DNA of 23,988 nucleotides. It comes from Nitrospinaceae bacterium UBA3496 (lineage in GTDB: Bacteria; UBA8248). Position numbers and translations under genes: made by a program. Below are positions 8,653 to 16,704 of the stretch, in pieces. A model generated the notes under the pieces. The model saw only the letters and a list, made by a program, of their open reading frames with translations. It had not been told where the DNA came from and did no database searches. The first letter of the stretch is position 1. Each line of letters starts with the position of its first letter. Where the stretch lies: assembly GCA_002377645.1 (NCBI GenBank), contig DFQF01000077.1, forward strand, positions 9,402-33,389, written 5' to 3'.

Positions 8653-10145
8653 GATGTATACCCCATGGAACTAAGCACAATACGTGCATGATTTCGATCA
8701 TCAAAAGGAATCTTTTCATTACCCACCATCTGATATGTTTCATGTCCCTTCCCTGTTATTAAAATTGTGTCACCTTCCTTAGCAAAAGAAATAATGAACT
8801 TAATCGCTTCTTTTCTATCTACAATTGAAAAACATCTATCTTCGGAACCAGGAACTAATTTTGTGCCATTATTGACTTCACGAATAATCTCTTCAGGAAT
8901 TTCATTGCGGGGATTATCTGTGGTTATTACAACGATATCACTATGTTTTAAAGCTTCTGCACACATAAGTGGTCTTTTTGTCCGATCTCTATCTCCCCCA
9001 CATCCCATTAAAGTCAAAATTCGACCTTGCGTGATAGGACGTGAAAATTGAATTACTCTAGATAAAGCATCTTGAGTATGTGCATAATCTACGACTACCA
9101 AGAATGGCTGCCCCATTTTAATCTCCTCAAATCTTCCAGGGACAGACTCAAATTTCTTCATAGCTGTTGCTATTTCTTCGATAGATATCCCACTTGAGAT
9201 CCCTGTCGCTGCAGCCCCAAGAATATTCATCAAATTATGTTCTCCAATCAAAGGGCATTGAATTTCTATAGAATCATCAGGTAATTTTAAATCAAACTTT
9301 AAACCAGTATTTGTATTGCAGATATTTTCCGCACAAACGTCTGCCATCTTAGATAGACCATATGAAAATTTATCAAGTTTGGACCGTTCATAAATCTGCT
9401 TTCCATATTTATCATCTATATTCACGATTATTTTTTTGGGATTACAATCGTTAAAAAGTTTCATTTTACTGTTAAAATATGAATACATATCACCGTGAAA
9501 ATCGAGATGATCTTGTGACAAATTCGTAAAAATTGCTGCATCAAAACTACATCCATGAACTCTGTCTAAGTCCAAACTGTGACTTGAAACCTCCATACAA
9601 ACATCACTTATTCGATCTTTTACCATCATCCCAAAAAGGTTTTGCAAATCAGAGGATTCTGGTGTAGTTCTGTCATTGTCAATAATTTTTTCTCCAAACC
9701 GACAAAAAATTGTACCTAAAATTGCAGACTTTCTGCCGACACTATTTAAAATCCAGTCCAACAAAAAAACTGTCGTTGTTTTTCCATTCGTACCTGTAAC
9801 ACCAAACAAATTGAATTTATTTGAAGGACGACCATAAAAAGTCGAACTAACTTCTGCTAACGCTCTTCTCCCCGATTCAACAACAAAACATGCGTCAAAA
9901 CCCTCTAGACTAGGAATCATTCTTTCTAAAATGATTGTAGATGCACCTGAAGCAATTGCCTGCTTTACATATTTATGGCCATCTTCCTTTAACCCTTTAA
10001 TTGCAACAAAAATATCTCCCGGCTTTACAGTCCTAGAATCGTAAGAAATTCCTGAGACATTGATATTTTTTTTACCAAAAAATTCTTTAAATGAAAGTTC
10101 ATCAGATATATCTTCTAGATTCATATAGCTTGCTTCTCTTTTCAT
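8649..10145 (-). CDS. murE: UDP-MurNAc-L-Ala-D-Glu--meso-diaminopimelate ligase MurE
   Basis: MurE adds the third residue of the peptide stem. The 498-aa protein has ISYDSRTVKPGDIFVAIKG (about 33-51), the P-loop GTNGKTTT at 118-125, LSQDHLDFHGDM, the Lys that is carbamylated in the family (in YFNSKMKLF, about 227), and DNPR at 410-413. DNPR is the established marker for meso-diaminopimelate specificity; lysine-adding enzymes differ here. The first ATG is 10145; a second at residue 8 (10124) is possible because neither has an ideally spaced SD. The N-terminus is slightly longer than a minimal MurE. It follows ftsI by 28 nt. Confidence 0.95.
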   Translation of the reverse strand: MKREASYMNLEDISDELSFKEFFGKKNINVSGISYDSRTVKPGDIFVAIKGLKEDGHKYVKQAIASGASTIILERMIPSLEGFDACFVVESGRRALAEVSSTFYGRPSNKFNLFGVTGTNGKTTTVFLLDWILNSVGRKSAILGTIFCRFGEKIIDNDRTTPESSDLQNLFGMMVKDRISDVCMEVSSHSLDLDRVHGCSFDAAIFTNLSQDHLDFHGDMYSYFNSKMKLFNDCNPKKIIVNIDDKYGKQIYERSKLDKFSYGLSKMADVCAENICNTNTGLKFDLKLPDDSIEIQCPLIGEHNLMNILGAAATGISSGISIEEIATAMKKFESVPGRFEEIKMGQPFLVVVDYAHTQDALSRVIQFSRPITQGRILTLMGCGGDRDRTKRPLMCAEALKHSDIVVITTDNPRNEIPEEIIREVNNGTKLVPGSEDRCFSIVDRKEAIKFIISFAKEGDTILITGKGHETYQMVGNEKIPFDDRNHARIVLSSMGYTS

Positions 10146-10173
10146 AATTAAAAAGTTCCATAAAAGAAATTAC

Positions 10174-11937
10174 CTAAAATTCTTTCCTAAATTTTGTTTT
10201 CATAATCTTTGCATTATCAGGTGGAACTCGTAGGTATCTTAAAGTCCTTAGAACTACTCTTCTCCATACTGGTGCAGCAATAGTACTGCCCCAAGATTCA
10301 TTATTTAGATTTCCACCGTCAAAAATTATTATTAAAGCAATCTTCGGATTTTGGAGAGGAGCAAAACCTACAAATGACATAACAAAGTCCTTATCACTAT
10401 AATTTTTTTGTCCTGCTATCATCTTCTGAGCTGTTCCAGTTTTTCCTCCGGTTTCATATGATTTTAATCCTGCATTTTTCCCTGTTCCTCTAGAAACAAC
10501 TTTTCCCATAATTCTTACAAGTTCGGTTGCAGTTTCTTCTGATACAACTCTTTTCCCATCACAAATAATATTTTCTTTAATTTTTACCTCGAATTTTTTG
10601 ATAGATCTAACAATTTTAGGACTGCACATTATCCCTTTATTTGCTAAAGCCGCCACAGGCATTAACATTTGCAAAGGACTAACACCAATTTCCTGACCAA
10701 TTGAGATAGAAGCTAAGGAGAGTTTTGACCATTTTGATGGAGTTCTCAAGATTCCAAAAGCTTCACTAGGAAAATCTACTCCTGTTCGATTCCCAAATCC
10801 AAAACGCCTAACAGTATCAAATAATTGTTTCGGACCTATTTTTTTTGCAATCTTATAAGTACCAATATTAGAAGAATTAATTATTACGTCTTGCATAGAT
10901 AATTTTCCAAATTTCTTATGATCTCTGAGTGTTTTTGAAGTTCCTTCAATTTTATGCTTTCCGTTCTCTGTATCGAATATTGCTTCTTTTTCCCCTCCAT
11001 TCTCGAGGTACGCAACCGCAGTTATTATTTTAAAAGTTGACCCTGGCTCAAATATATCTTGAATGGCAGGTTCCCGCCAATTTTCTGGTTTTGATCGACT
11101 ATAAACATTAGGATTAAATCTTGGGATTGATGCTAGTCCTATCACCGCTCCCGTTTTCACCTCAACCATAATTCCTATTGCTTTTTTTGATTTAACTTTC
11201 CTAAATTGTCTTATTAGTTCTTCTTCTATAAAGTATTGAATATTCGGATCTATAGTTAAAGTTACATTAAATCCATCTCTTGTTTTATCAGCAAGCTTTT
11301 TATTACTATCAGACTTGAAATCAAAATTAATTCGGGAAGGATTGGAATTAATTCTTCTCCTCTTTGCATCTCTTTGAATTAGTATTTTACGAGTTGAACC
11401 TTCTAAATATCTATTCATCGATTGCTCGACTCCGTATAGACCAACATTATCTACCCCCACAAAACCTAAAAGTGAAGATGCAATTTTTTTTCTTGGATAA
11501 AACCTTTTACTCTCTATCTCAAAATTCAATCCTGTTATTTTCAACTTTTTTATCTTTTCTTCTTGCTCAGGATTCAACTTTCTTCCGAGTAAAACATATT
11601 TATTTGTTCTTGATAATTTTTTTTGTAAAATTGACTCAGGCACTTGTAAGATTGGAGATAATTTTTCAGATGTAGGAAGTTTGTCTATTATTTTTGAGGT
11701 ATCTGCATAGAGAGATGGGGATTTTAGGTTTATTGCTAAAATTTCTCCACTGCTGTCATAAATACTTCCTCTTCTAGCTCTTATAGTAATCGTTTTATCT
11801 AACTGCCTATTACCTAAGGATTCTAATTTTTCACGTTCAAAGAATTGAATCTTAACTAGTTTTATTCCTACTGATAAAAAACCTATAGAAACTAAGAATG
11901 TGCATACAATTAGTCTTCTTTTAAAAATACTTAGCAC
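10174..11937 (-). CDS. ftsI: Septal transpeptidase FtsI (PBP3, class B penicillin-binding protein)
   Basis: FtsI cross-links septal peptidoglycan and is the partner of FtsW. The 587-aa protein (E. coli FtsI is 588) has a short basic tail, one membrane anchor at about 9-30, a PBP dimerisation domain with RARRGSIYDSSGEILA near 53-68, and a transpeptidase domain with the catalytic Ser in GSTFK (Ser300), SSN at 355-357 and KTGT at 499-502. There is no C-terminal PASTA repeat, so it is the Gram-negative kind rather than a sporulation-type SpoVD. It starts at GTG 11937 with AAGGAA about 8 nt upstream. It follows ftsL by 34 nt. Confidence 0.95.
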   Translation of the reverse strand: MLSIFKRRLIVCTFLVSIGFLSVGIKLVKIQFFEREKLESLGNRQLDKTITIRARRGSIYDSSGEILAINLKSPSLYADTSKIIDKLPTSEKLSPILQVPESILQKKLSRTNKYVLLGRKLNPEQEEKIKKLKITGLNFEIESKRFYPRKKIASSLLGFVGVDNVGLYGVEQSMNRYLEGSTRKILIQRDAKRRRINSNPSRINFDFKSDSNKKLADKTRDGFNVTLTIDPNIQYFIEEELIRQFRKVKSKKAIGIMVEVKTGAVIGLASIPRFNPNVYSRSKPENWREPAIQDIFEPGSTFKIITAVAYLENGGEKEAIFDTENGKHKIEGTSKTLRDHKKFGKLSMQDVIINSSNIGTYKIAKKIGPKQLFDTVRRFGFGNRTGVDFPSEAFGILRTPSKWSKLSLASISIGQEIGVSPLQMLMPVAALANKGIMCSPKIVRSIKKFEVKIKENIICDGKRVVSEETATELVRIMGKVVSRGTGKNAGLKSYETGGKTGTAQKMIAGQKNYSDKDFVMSFVGFAPLQNPKIALIIIFDGGNLNNESWGSTIAAPVWRRVVLRTLRYLRVPPDNAKIMKTKFRKEF

Positions 11938-11971
11938 AAATTCTTTTCCTTAATAGGCGTTTTGATATTTT

Positions 11972-12256
11972 TTAATTCTTGCTAATAATAACAAACAATA
12001 TTTTCTCCATTTGAGGAAAAATCATTTTTAATTTTTCTCGTGAAATTTTTTCTATTCTCTTAAGATTACTTAAACTTATTTTTTCTATCTCTAGCGCCTT
12101 ACGTTCTTCGTCTAAAAAGTTTATTTTTTTTTCAAGTCTTGAAATCTCATATCCTACCTTAACAGTTTCAAGATGCGACCAAAGTAGCGTTGTGACTGCA
12201 ATAGAGAATCCAAAGAAACACATTATCAAAAAAGCAAAACCTCTATTATTTTCCAC
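11972..12256 (-). CDS. ftsL: Cell division protein FtsL
   Basis: This small bitopic protein of 94 aa has a short N-terminal tail, one membrane segment (about 7-25), a charged coiled coil (about 36-65) and a C-terminal block RIEKISREKLKMIFPQMEKI, the FtsL-type pattern in which a Lys-Leu-x-Met is followed by Pro. FtsL links FtsQ and FtsB to FtsWI and activates septal synthesis. Sequence conservation in this family is low, so the position between rsmH and ftsI adds much of the certainty. The start is GTG 12256; the codon just before it is a stop and the next Met lies inside the membrane segment. The SD is weak. Confidence 0.88.
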   Translation of the reverse strand: MENNRGFAFLIMCFFGFSIAVTTLLWSHLETVKVGYEISRLEKKINFLDEERKALEIEKISLSNLKRIEKISREKLKMIFPQMEKILFVIISKN

Positions 12257-12302
12257 TTAAGACTCATATATTATAAAATTCAAAACTAAACCTGAATTAA
12301 CT

Positions 12303-13265
12303 TTATACTCTTCCTAAACGCTCAGAAACTCTAAGACGGGAACTCCTAGCCCTGGGATTTATTTGAACTTCTTTATGCGCTGGACGAATAACTTTTTTAG
12401 TAAGAACCTTCAACAAAGGAGTTTCTTTTTTTGACTCAGAACGAAAGTAATTCTTCACTATTCTATCTTCAAGAGAGTGAAAACTTATGACGACTATTCG
12501 GCCACCAGGACGCAAAACGTCAACTGCTTCAGAAAGTGCAATTTTCAATGATTCTAATTCATTATTAACAAAGATCCGTAATGCCTGAAAAGTTTTTGTC
12601 GCCGGATGTATTCGGAAAAATGTGTTGGAATCCCTTTTTATAGCTCTTAGAACAATATTAGAAAGCTCTTCGCAAGTTACAATCTCTTTTTTTGAGCGGT
12701 ACTTCACTATTTCTCTAGCTATACGACGAGATTTTTTTTCTTCTCCATACTCAAAAATAATATCTGCTATTTCATTTTCTGACATTTTATTTACTATCTC
12801 TGAAGCTTTTAGCGAAGAAGTTACATCCATTCTCATATCCAAGAAATCTTCTGATCTTACACTAAACCCTCTTTTGGGGTTATCCATTTGAATGGAAGAA
12901 AATCCCAAGTCAAAGATTATTCCATCTACATAATCTATTTTTTCATTTTTGAGGATTTTTTTAATATTAGTGAAATTCGAATGATGGATACGTATAGCAT
13001 TCCCATAATCTTTAAGCTTATCTTTGCAAATGTTAATAGCATCTCTATCCCGATCACAGCCGACCAGCACACCCGAAGGCTGAATCGCATCCAAAATCAG
13101 TTCACTGTGTCCCCCTCCGCCCAAGGTAGTATCTAAGAACACAGCACCGGAAAAAGGTGACAAGAAATTCAAAACCTCTTGAACCATAACCGGGGTATGA
13201 GATGCTACGAAATCGATATCATCTACTTTCTTTTGAGTTTTTTTTTCTTTGTAAGTTAATCGCAT
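12303..13265 (-). CDS. rsmH: 16S rRNA (cytosine1402-N4)-methyltransferase RsmH (MraW)
   Basis: RsmH is a SAM-dependent methyltransferase that methylates N4 of C1402 in the 16S rRNA decoding centre. The protein (320 aa from this start) has HTPVMVQEVL near residue 23, the SAM-binding loop DTTLGGGGHS (about 45-54), FDLGFSSIQMDNPKRGFS (about 118-135), LDMRMD and a VISFHSLEDRIVK block near the C-terminus. The ATG at 13265 has GAG seven bases upstream. A TTG at 13277 and an ATG at 13271 are in frame but worse placed. About 20 polar residues precede the conserved core. It follows mraZ, as in most dcw clusters. Confidence 0.94.
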   Translation of the reverse strand: MRLTYKEKKTQKKVDDIDFVASHTPVMVQEVLNFLSPFSGAVFLDTTLGGGGHSELILDAIQPSGVLVGCDRDRDAINICKDKLKDYGNAIRIHHSNFTNIKKILKNEKIDYVDGIIFDLGFSSIQMDNPKRGFSVRSEDFLDMRMDVTSSLKASEIVNKMSENEIADIIFEYGEEKKSRRIAREIVKYRSKKEIVTCEELSNIVLRAIKRDSNTFFRIHPATKTFQALRIFVNNELESLKIALSEAVDVLRPGGRIVVISFHSLEDRIVKNYFRSESKKETPLLKVLTKKVIRPAHKEVQINPRARSSRLRVSERLGRV

Positions 13266-13286
13266 CAGCATTCTCAAAAAAAAGCA

Positions 13287-13733
13287 TTAAAATTCAAGTT
13301 CTATAAATGTTTCTTTTCCTTCTTCCTCAATTACAACAGAAGTTTCAGATAATTCTTTTTTCCAGTTCTCACTACTCCAAATTTCAAATTTATTCTCTAA
13401 TCCAATGATTACTGCATCTTTTCCAATTTGTGCGGAATCACGAAGTCGCAATGGCAATAAAAGACGACCTTGTCTATCAAGAACACACTCAGTTGCTCTA
13501 CCATACATACTTCGAACATATCTCCTTACGTCATCTCTATGTGTTGGCAATTGACTAAATTTGTCGCTGAATCTTCTTCGCCATTCTTCTAAAGGATATG
13601 CAAAGATACAACCGTCCATATCTAATAAAACAAGTTGATCGCCAAATTTTGAATAAAGATATTCACGGAATCGAGCAGGTATACTTACCCGACCTTTTTC
13701 ATCAACAGAAACAGTATGCGAACTAATGAGCAT
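13287..13733 (-). CDS. mraZ: Transcriptional regulator MraZ
   Basis: MraZ is a ring-forming AbrB-fold DNA-binding protein that represses the dcw operon in E. coli by binding TGGGN repeats upstream of its own gene. The 148-aa protein contains two SpoVT/AbrB-type half-domains, each with the DxxGR signature: DEKGRVSIPARFRE at about 11-24 and DRQGRLLLPLRLRD at about 86-99. Two ATGs are adjacent (13736 and 13733); the second is chosen because the G-run SD is 5 nt away, against 2 nt for the first. The SD itself is part of the third operator box. It is the first gene of the dcw operon. Confidence 0.95.
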   Translation of the reverse strand: MLISSHTVSVDEKGRVSIPARFREYLYSKFGDQLVLLDMDGCIFAYPLEEWRRRFSDKFSQLPTHRDDVRRYVRSMYGRATECVLDRQGRLLLPLRLRDSAQIGKDAVIIGLENKFEIWSSENWKKELSETSVVIEEEGKETFIELEF

Positions 13734-13740
13734 CATTTCC

Positions 13741-13765
13741 CCCCACGATTACCCACTTTTACCCA
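13741..13765 (-). promoter_or_regulatory. MraZ operator: three TGGGN boxes with 5-nt spacers
   Basis: Read on the minus strand, the boxes are TGGGT (13765-13761), TGGGT (13755-13751) and TGGGG (13745-13741). They are separated by AAAAG and AATCG, giving an exact 10-bp period. This matches the described MraZ binding site (TGGGN repeats with 5-nt spacers). The array starts only a few bases downstream of the predicted transcription start, so bound MraZ would block promoter clearance. The gene-proximal box merges into the G-run that serves as the mraZ SD. Confidence 0.9.
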
Positions 13766-13777
13766 CTAAATGTAATA

Positions 13778-13806
13778 TTTATACCTATTTAATTCAAATA
13801 TGTCAA
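13778..13806 (-). promoter_or_regulatory. Sigma70-type promoter of the dcw operon (PmraZ)
   Basis: On the minus strand a consensus -35 TTGACA (13806-13801) is followed after exactly 17 nt by TATAAA (13783-13778). Transcription would begin near 13771, giving a leader of about 38 nt before mraZ. The A/T tract just upstream (about 13807-13822) resembles an UP element. It is the clearest promoter in the window and is the likely driver of the cluster from mraZ leftward. Confidence 0.82.
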
Positions 13807-13940
13807 TATTTAAATATTTTTTACTATAATACGTTTTATTACAATAACTTATATTTGTGGGAGAATGTGGTAAGAAATAGATATACTTGTTTTACGCAGA
13901 TAAACTAGAGAGAAAATCTGAAATGCATTACAAATAAGGA

Positions 13941-14795
13941 TTAAAAACTATGCTCTTCAGTCGGGAAATCACCAGAACGAACTTCATTACAGAAAGTTTC
14001 CACGGCATTTCTACCGTTTGTTCCCAGATCGGAGTAGACTTTAACAAATTTTGGTGTGAAATCACTGAAAAGTCCTAACATGTCTTGGGTAACTAAAATT
14101 TGCCCATCACAAAATGGCCCCGCACCGATACCGATTGTAGGAACTTCAATTTCTTCAGTTATCTGAGCTCCTAATTCAGATGGAACACCTTCTATTACCA
14201 TAGAAAAAACACCCGCATCTTGAAGTGAAAGCGCATCTTCTCGAATTTTATCTGCAACTACTTTGGTTTTCCCTTGAATTTTATATCCACCAAAAGAATG
14301 TATACTTTGAGGGGTTAATCCTATGTGTCCCATCACTGGGATCTCTCTGTCTACTAGAGCTTTAACATGTTCGAAAACTCGAACCCCACCTTCTAACTTA
14401 ACAGCTTCAGCTGCACCTTCCTGCATCAATAAACCTGCATTTTTTAAAGTTTCCTTTATATCAATACCATAAGTAAGAAATGGAAGATCAGATACCAAAA
14501 GTGCTTTTGGATTTGCCCTAGAAACAGCTTTGGTATGATGCAACATATCACTTAGAGTTACGTGTGTAGTATTAGGGTATCCCAGCATTACCATTCCCAG
14601 GCTATCTCCAACCAAAATCACGTCCACCCCTGCTTCATCAATAATTTTTGCTGTGTAATGATCATAAGCGGTAGCTGAAGCAATTTTTGCTCGAGACTTC
14701 ATCTTACGGATTTTTGATGTTGTGATTTTCTTTCTTGATACAACTGACTCCAATGAATCTTCAAAGATATTTTTCTTAAGAAAACTGCTTTCCAC
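13941..14795 (-). CDS. panB: 3-methyl-2-oxobutanoate hydroxymethyltransferase PanB
   Basis: PanB transfers a hydroxymethyl group from 5,10-methylene-THF to alpha-ketoisovalerate, making ketopantoate, the first step of pantothenate synthesis. From the GTG at 14795 (284 aa) the family metal and substrate residues are present: VGDSLG (Asp64), SDLPF (Asp103), VKLEGG (Lys133, Glu135), the catalytic Glu in VIEGVPSEL (about 202), and HIGLTPQSIHSFGGYKIQG. I chose this GTG because GGAGGA is 8 nt upstream; a TTG at 14810 lies inside that SD region and would add five residues. The N-terminus is about 20 residues longer than E. coli PanB, polar and basic. No clear terminator follows it in the 207-bp gap before the mraZ start. 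Confidence 0.94.
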   Translation of the reverse strand: MESSFLKKNIFEDSLESVVSRKKITTSKIRKMKSRAKIASATAYDHYTAKIIDEAGVDVILVGDSLGMVMLGYPNTTHVTLSDMLHHTKAVSRANPKALLVSDLPFLTYGIDIKETLKNAGLLMQEGAAEAVKLEGGVRVFEHVKALVDREIPVMGHIGLTPQSIHSFGGYKIQGKTKVVADKIREDALSLQDAGVFSMVIEGVPSELGAQITEEIEVPTIGIGAGPFCDGQILVTQDMLGLFSDFTPKFVKVYSDLGTNGRNAVETFCNEVRSGDFPTEEHSF

Positions 14796-14864
14796 GGTCG
14801 CTTCCTCCAATAAAAGGTAAACGCCTAAACAAAAGGTTTAGAGCAAGATAATGAAAAAACCATA

Positions 14865-15845
14865 CTACATTTTATTTTTATCTTCAATGATTCTTAATGC
14901 ACTAAATAAAAAATTATTCAATGGCAAATAAAGTTTTCTTTTTTCAGCAAGACGCAAAACCTCTCCAGTCATTTCTTGCAATTCACTTTTACTTCCTTTA
15001 AAAAACGATTTGAGCATAGAGTTTTCATTAGCAGAAGTATTCTTAACGACCTTGATAACTTTCGATTTTACTTTTATCGGTAGGTTTTCACTATCAACCA
15101 ACTGTTGTATTTCTGAACAAAGTTTGCAAAAAACATCTAAAACTGGTTCAAGAACAATATTACCATTTTTGCACTCAAAAAGGGTTGCTAGGGGATTAAT
15201 TGAACAATTTGCCACAAATTTATTCCACTCTGCAAGACGCGAATCATTTGAGGTGGAAACTACAAACCCTGACGATTGAAATAACGATTTTATTTTCTCT
15301 AAGTTAAGATTGTTTTCACAATTCAAATCAGAGCTATTTCTACTTAGCTCAATTTTCGCTTCACCATGCTGTAAGATTTCGCCGGCTTTATTTAATTCAC
15401 AGCCTGTTTCAATCAAACCTCTAAAAATATTTTTTGTGTCAATTTTTTTATCAATTTTATCAAAAGCGTTAAGTCCATTTGAAACAACAAGAATAACTGA
15501 AGAAGATGAAATAGAAGAAAGGAAATTTTGACTAGCACTCAACAAATCAAATATTTTGACAGAAAAGATGACTAGATCAGCTTTTTCTGAAGATGGAATA
15601 AGATCGACTATAGGATTAGTTTGAAAATTCCTATTCAAATCCATTTTAAGAAGTAAGCCATCAGACTTAATTTTGTTTAAGTGCCCTTTACTAAAACGAG
15701 AAAGGTTTTGAACCCCACCCAATCTAATTTTAAATGGAAACGGTTGCATATTTAATCCCAGCCATAAGTTCGCTGCTAGCATCGAACCTACAGCACCAGG
15801 ACCCACAATCAGAACTGATTTGAAATTTTCAGATTTAAACTTAAT
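14865..15845 (-). CDS. panE: Probable 2-dehydropantoate 2-reductase (PanE/ApbA family), non-canonical start
   Basis: This NADPH-dependent enzyme reduces ketopantoate to pantoate, the step after PanB, whose gene is adjacent. Counting from an ATT at 15845 (326 aa), the Rossmann strand and loop are KSVLIVGPGAVGS (about 9-21). SVKIFDL carries the NADP-site Lys region, SNGL the conserved Asn, and WNKFVANCSINPLATLFECKNG (about 207-228) matches the E. coli segment that holds the catalytic Lys (Lys209 here). NSMLKSFFKGSKSELQEMTGEV matches the C-terminal Glu region. The first canonical start in frame is GTG 15806, but it would delete the first beta strand. Upstream in frame there is only CTG (15812) and ATT (15845). 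The ATT shares one base with the permease stop and has GGGG 9 nt upstream. Exact start uncertain. Confidence 0.78.
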   Translation of the reverse strand: MKFKSENFKSVLIVGPGAVGSMLAANLWLGLNMQPFPFKIRLGGVQNLSRFSKGHLNKIKSDGLLLKMDLNRNFQTNPIVDLIPSSEKADLVIFSVKIFDLLSASQNFLSSISSSSVILVVSNGLNAFDKIDKKIDTKNIFRGLIETGCELNKAGEILQHGEAKIELSRNSSDLNCENNLNLEKIKSLFQSSGFVVSTSNDSRLAEWNKFVANCSINPLATLFECKNGNIVLEPVLDVFCKLCSEIQQLVDSENLPIKVKSKVIKVVKNTSANENSMLKSFFKGSKSELQEMTGEVLRLAEKRKLYLPLNNFLFSALRIIEDKNKM

Positions 15846-16704
15846 TTAAACTAACCCCACGAGAAATTAAAATAAAACCAACCAACAAAAATACAAAAGA
15901 GAGAAAAAACTTTACCTTTTCTCCATCAATCCGACTATTAATAATAGGGGAGACCTGACCACCAATTAAAACTGCAGGTACAGTCATAAATAAAATATTC
16001 CAATGAACTGAAATTTGACCAGTTGAAAAAACATATGCATGCACAAGTGTTGCGGGCAAAACTGTTGCAAAAACAATGAGTATACCAGTGCCTATTGCAA
16101 CTCGAGTTGGAATTTTATTTCGGACAATGAGACTTGTAGAGGCTAATTCTCCAATCCCAATCCCAGTCAATCCAACCAGAATACCTCCTAGAATTGACCA
16201 CGAAGCACCAAAGGAACCATGAAAATAATAATAATTATATTCTCTACCAAGTTTATCCACTCTCTTAAGTTCAATGCCAAATTTCCTCGCATCTTTTCTT
16301 TCTGGAAAGCTTTTAAAACATGTTAAAAGTATGATTCCGCAAAGTATTACCATCAAAGAACCAAGAAAAATCATAATCATGCCAGATGGAACTATATGAG
16401 CTAAGAAACCAAATATAATTGAAGTGGGAATCGAAAAGATCAAAACTTTTTTCGCAATATATGTGTCAACAAGGGCTCTTCTGAAGTACCCAGTTAATGC
16501 ACTACCAAATCCAAAAATTTCTATTGATAAAGCAAGGAAAATACCTTCTATTGGAGTAATCGTTACTCCCGCAAACATAGGAAAGAAGATAATAAAAATT
16601 GGCGCAAAAAAAACAGCTCCTTCTACACTTGAACTTGTAGCCATTAGACATACACAAAAAGCAACAGGAAACATCCACCAAAATTCAAAAAAATATTCTA
16701 ACAA
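15841..16704 (-). CDS. TauE/SafE-family membrane permease, substrate unknown
   Basis: This 287-aa inner-membrane protein has about eight hydrophobic segments in two halves, joined by a charged loop (about 129-165, with FPERKDARKFGIELKRVDKLGRE). The second half opens with GGILVGLTGIGIGELAS, the glycine-rich signature of TauE/SafE (former DUF81) transporters; the first half has only a weak form of it (SSSVEGAVFFAPIFI). Family members export or import sulfite, sulfonates or other small organic anions, and I cannot assign the substrate. The start is TTG 16704 with GAGG 7 nt upstream, overlapping the folP end by 7 nt (16698-16704). It lies in a folP-permease-panE-panB run, so transport of an anion linked to these pathways is possible but unproven. 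Confidence 0.82.
   Translation of the reverse strand: MLEYFFEFWWMFPVAFCVCLMATSSSVEGAVFFAPIFIIFFPMFAGVTITPIEGIFLALSIEIFGFGSALTGYFRRALVDTYIAKKVLIFSIPTSIIFGFLAHIVPSGMIMIFLGSLMVILCGIILLTCFKSFPERKDARKFGIELKRVDKLGREYNYYYFHGSFGASWSILGGILVGLTGIGIGELASTSLIVRNKIPTRVAIGTGILIVFATVLPATLVHAYVFSTGQISVHWNILFMTVPAVLIGGQVSPIINSRIDGEKVKFFLSFVFLLVGFILISRGVSLN

Noticed and set aside
13726..13908. A 60-codon plus-strand open frame running from the mraZ start into the intergenic gap
   Set aside because: It is rich in Asn, Tyr and Ile as expected from AT-rich noncoding DNA, has no SD, and overlaps the promoter and operator of mraZ.
13861..13940. Possible terminator after panB
   Set aside because: The only stem seen (CAGAT/ATCTG) has five pairs, a long loop and no T-tract.
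14825..14841. Inverted repeat CTAAAC/GTTTAG between panE and panB as a terminator
   Set aside because: Only six A/T-rich pairs and no T-run follow on the minus strand, so it cannot be supported as a terminator or operator.
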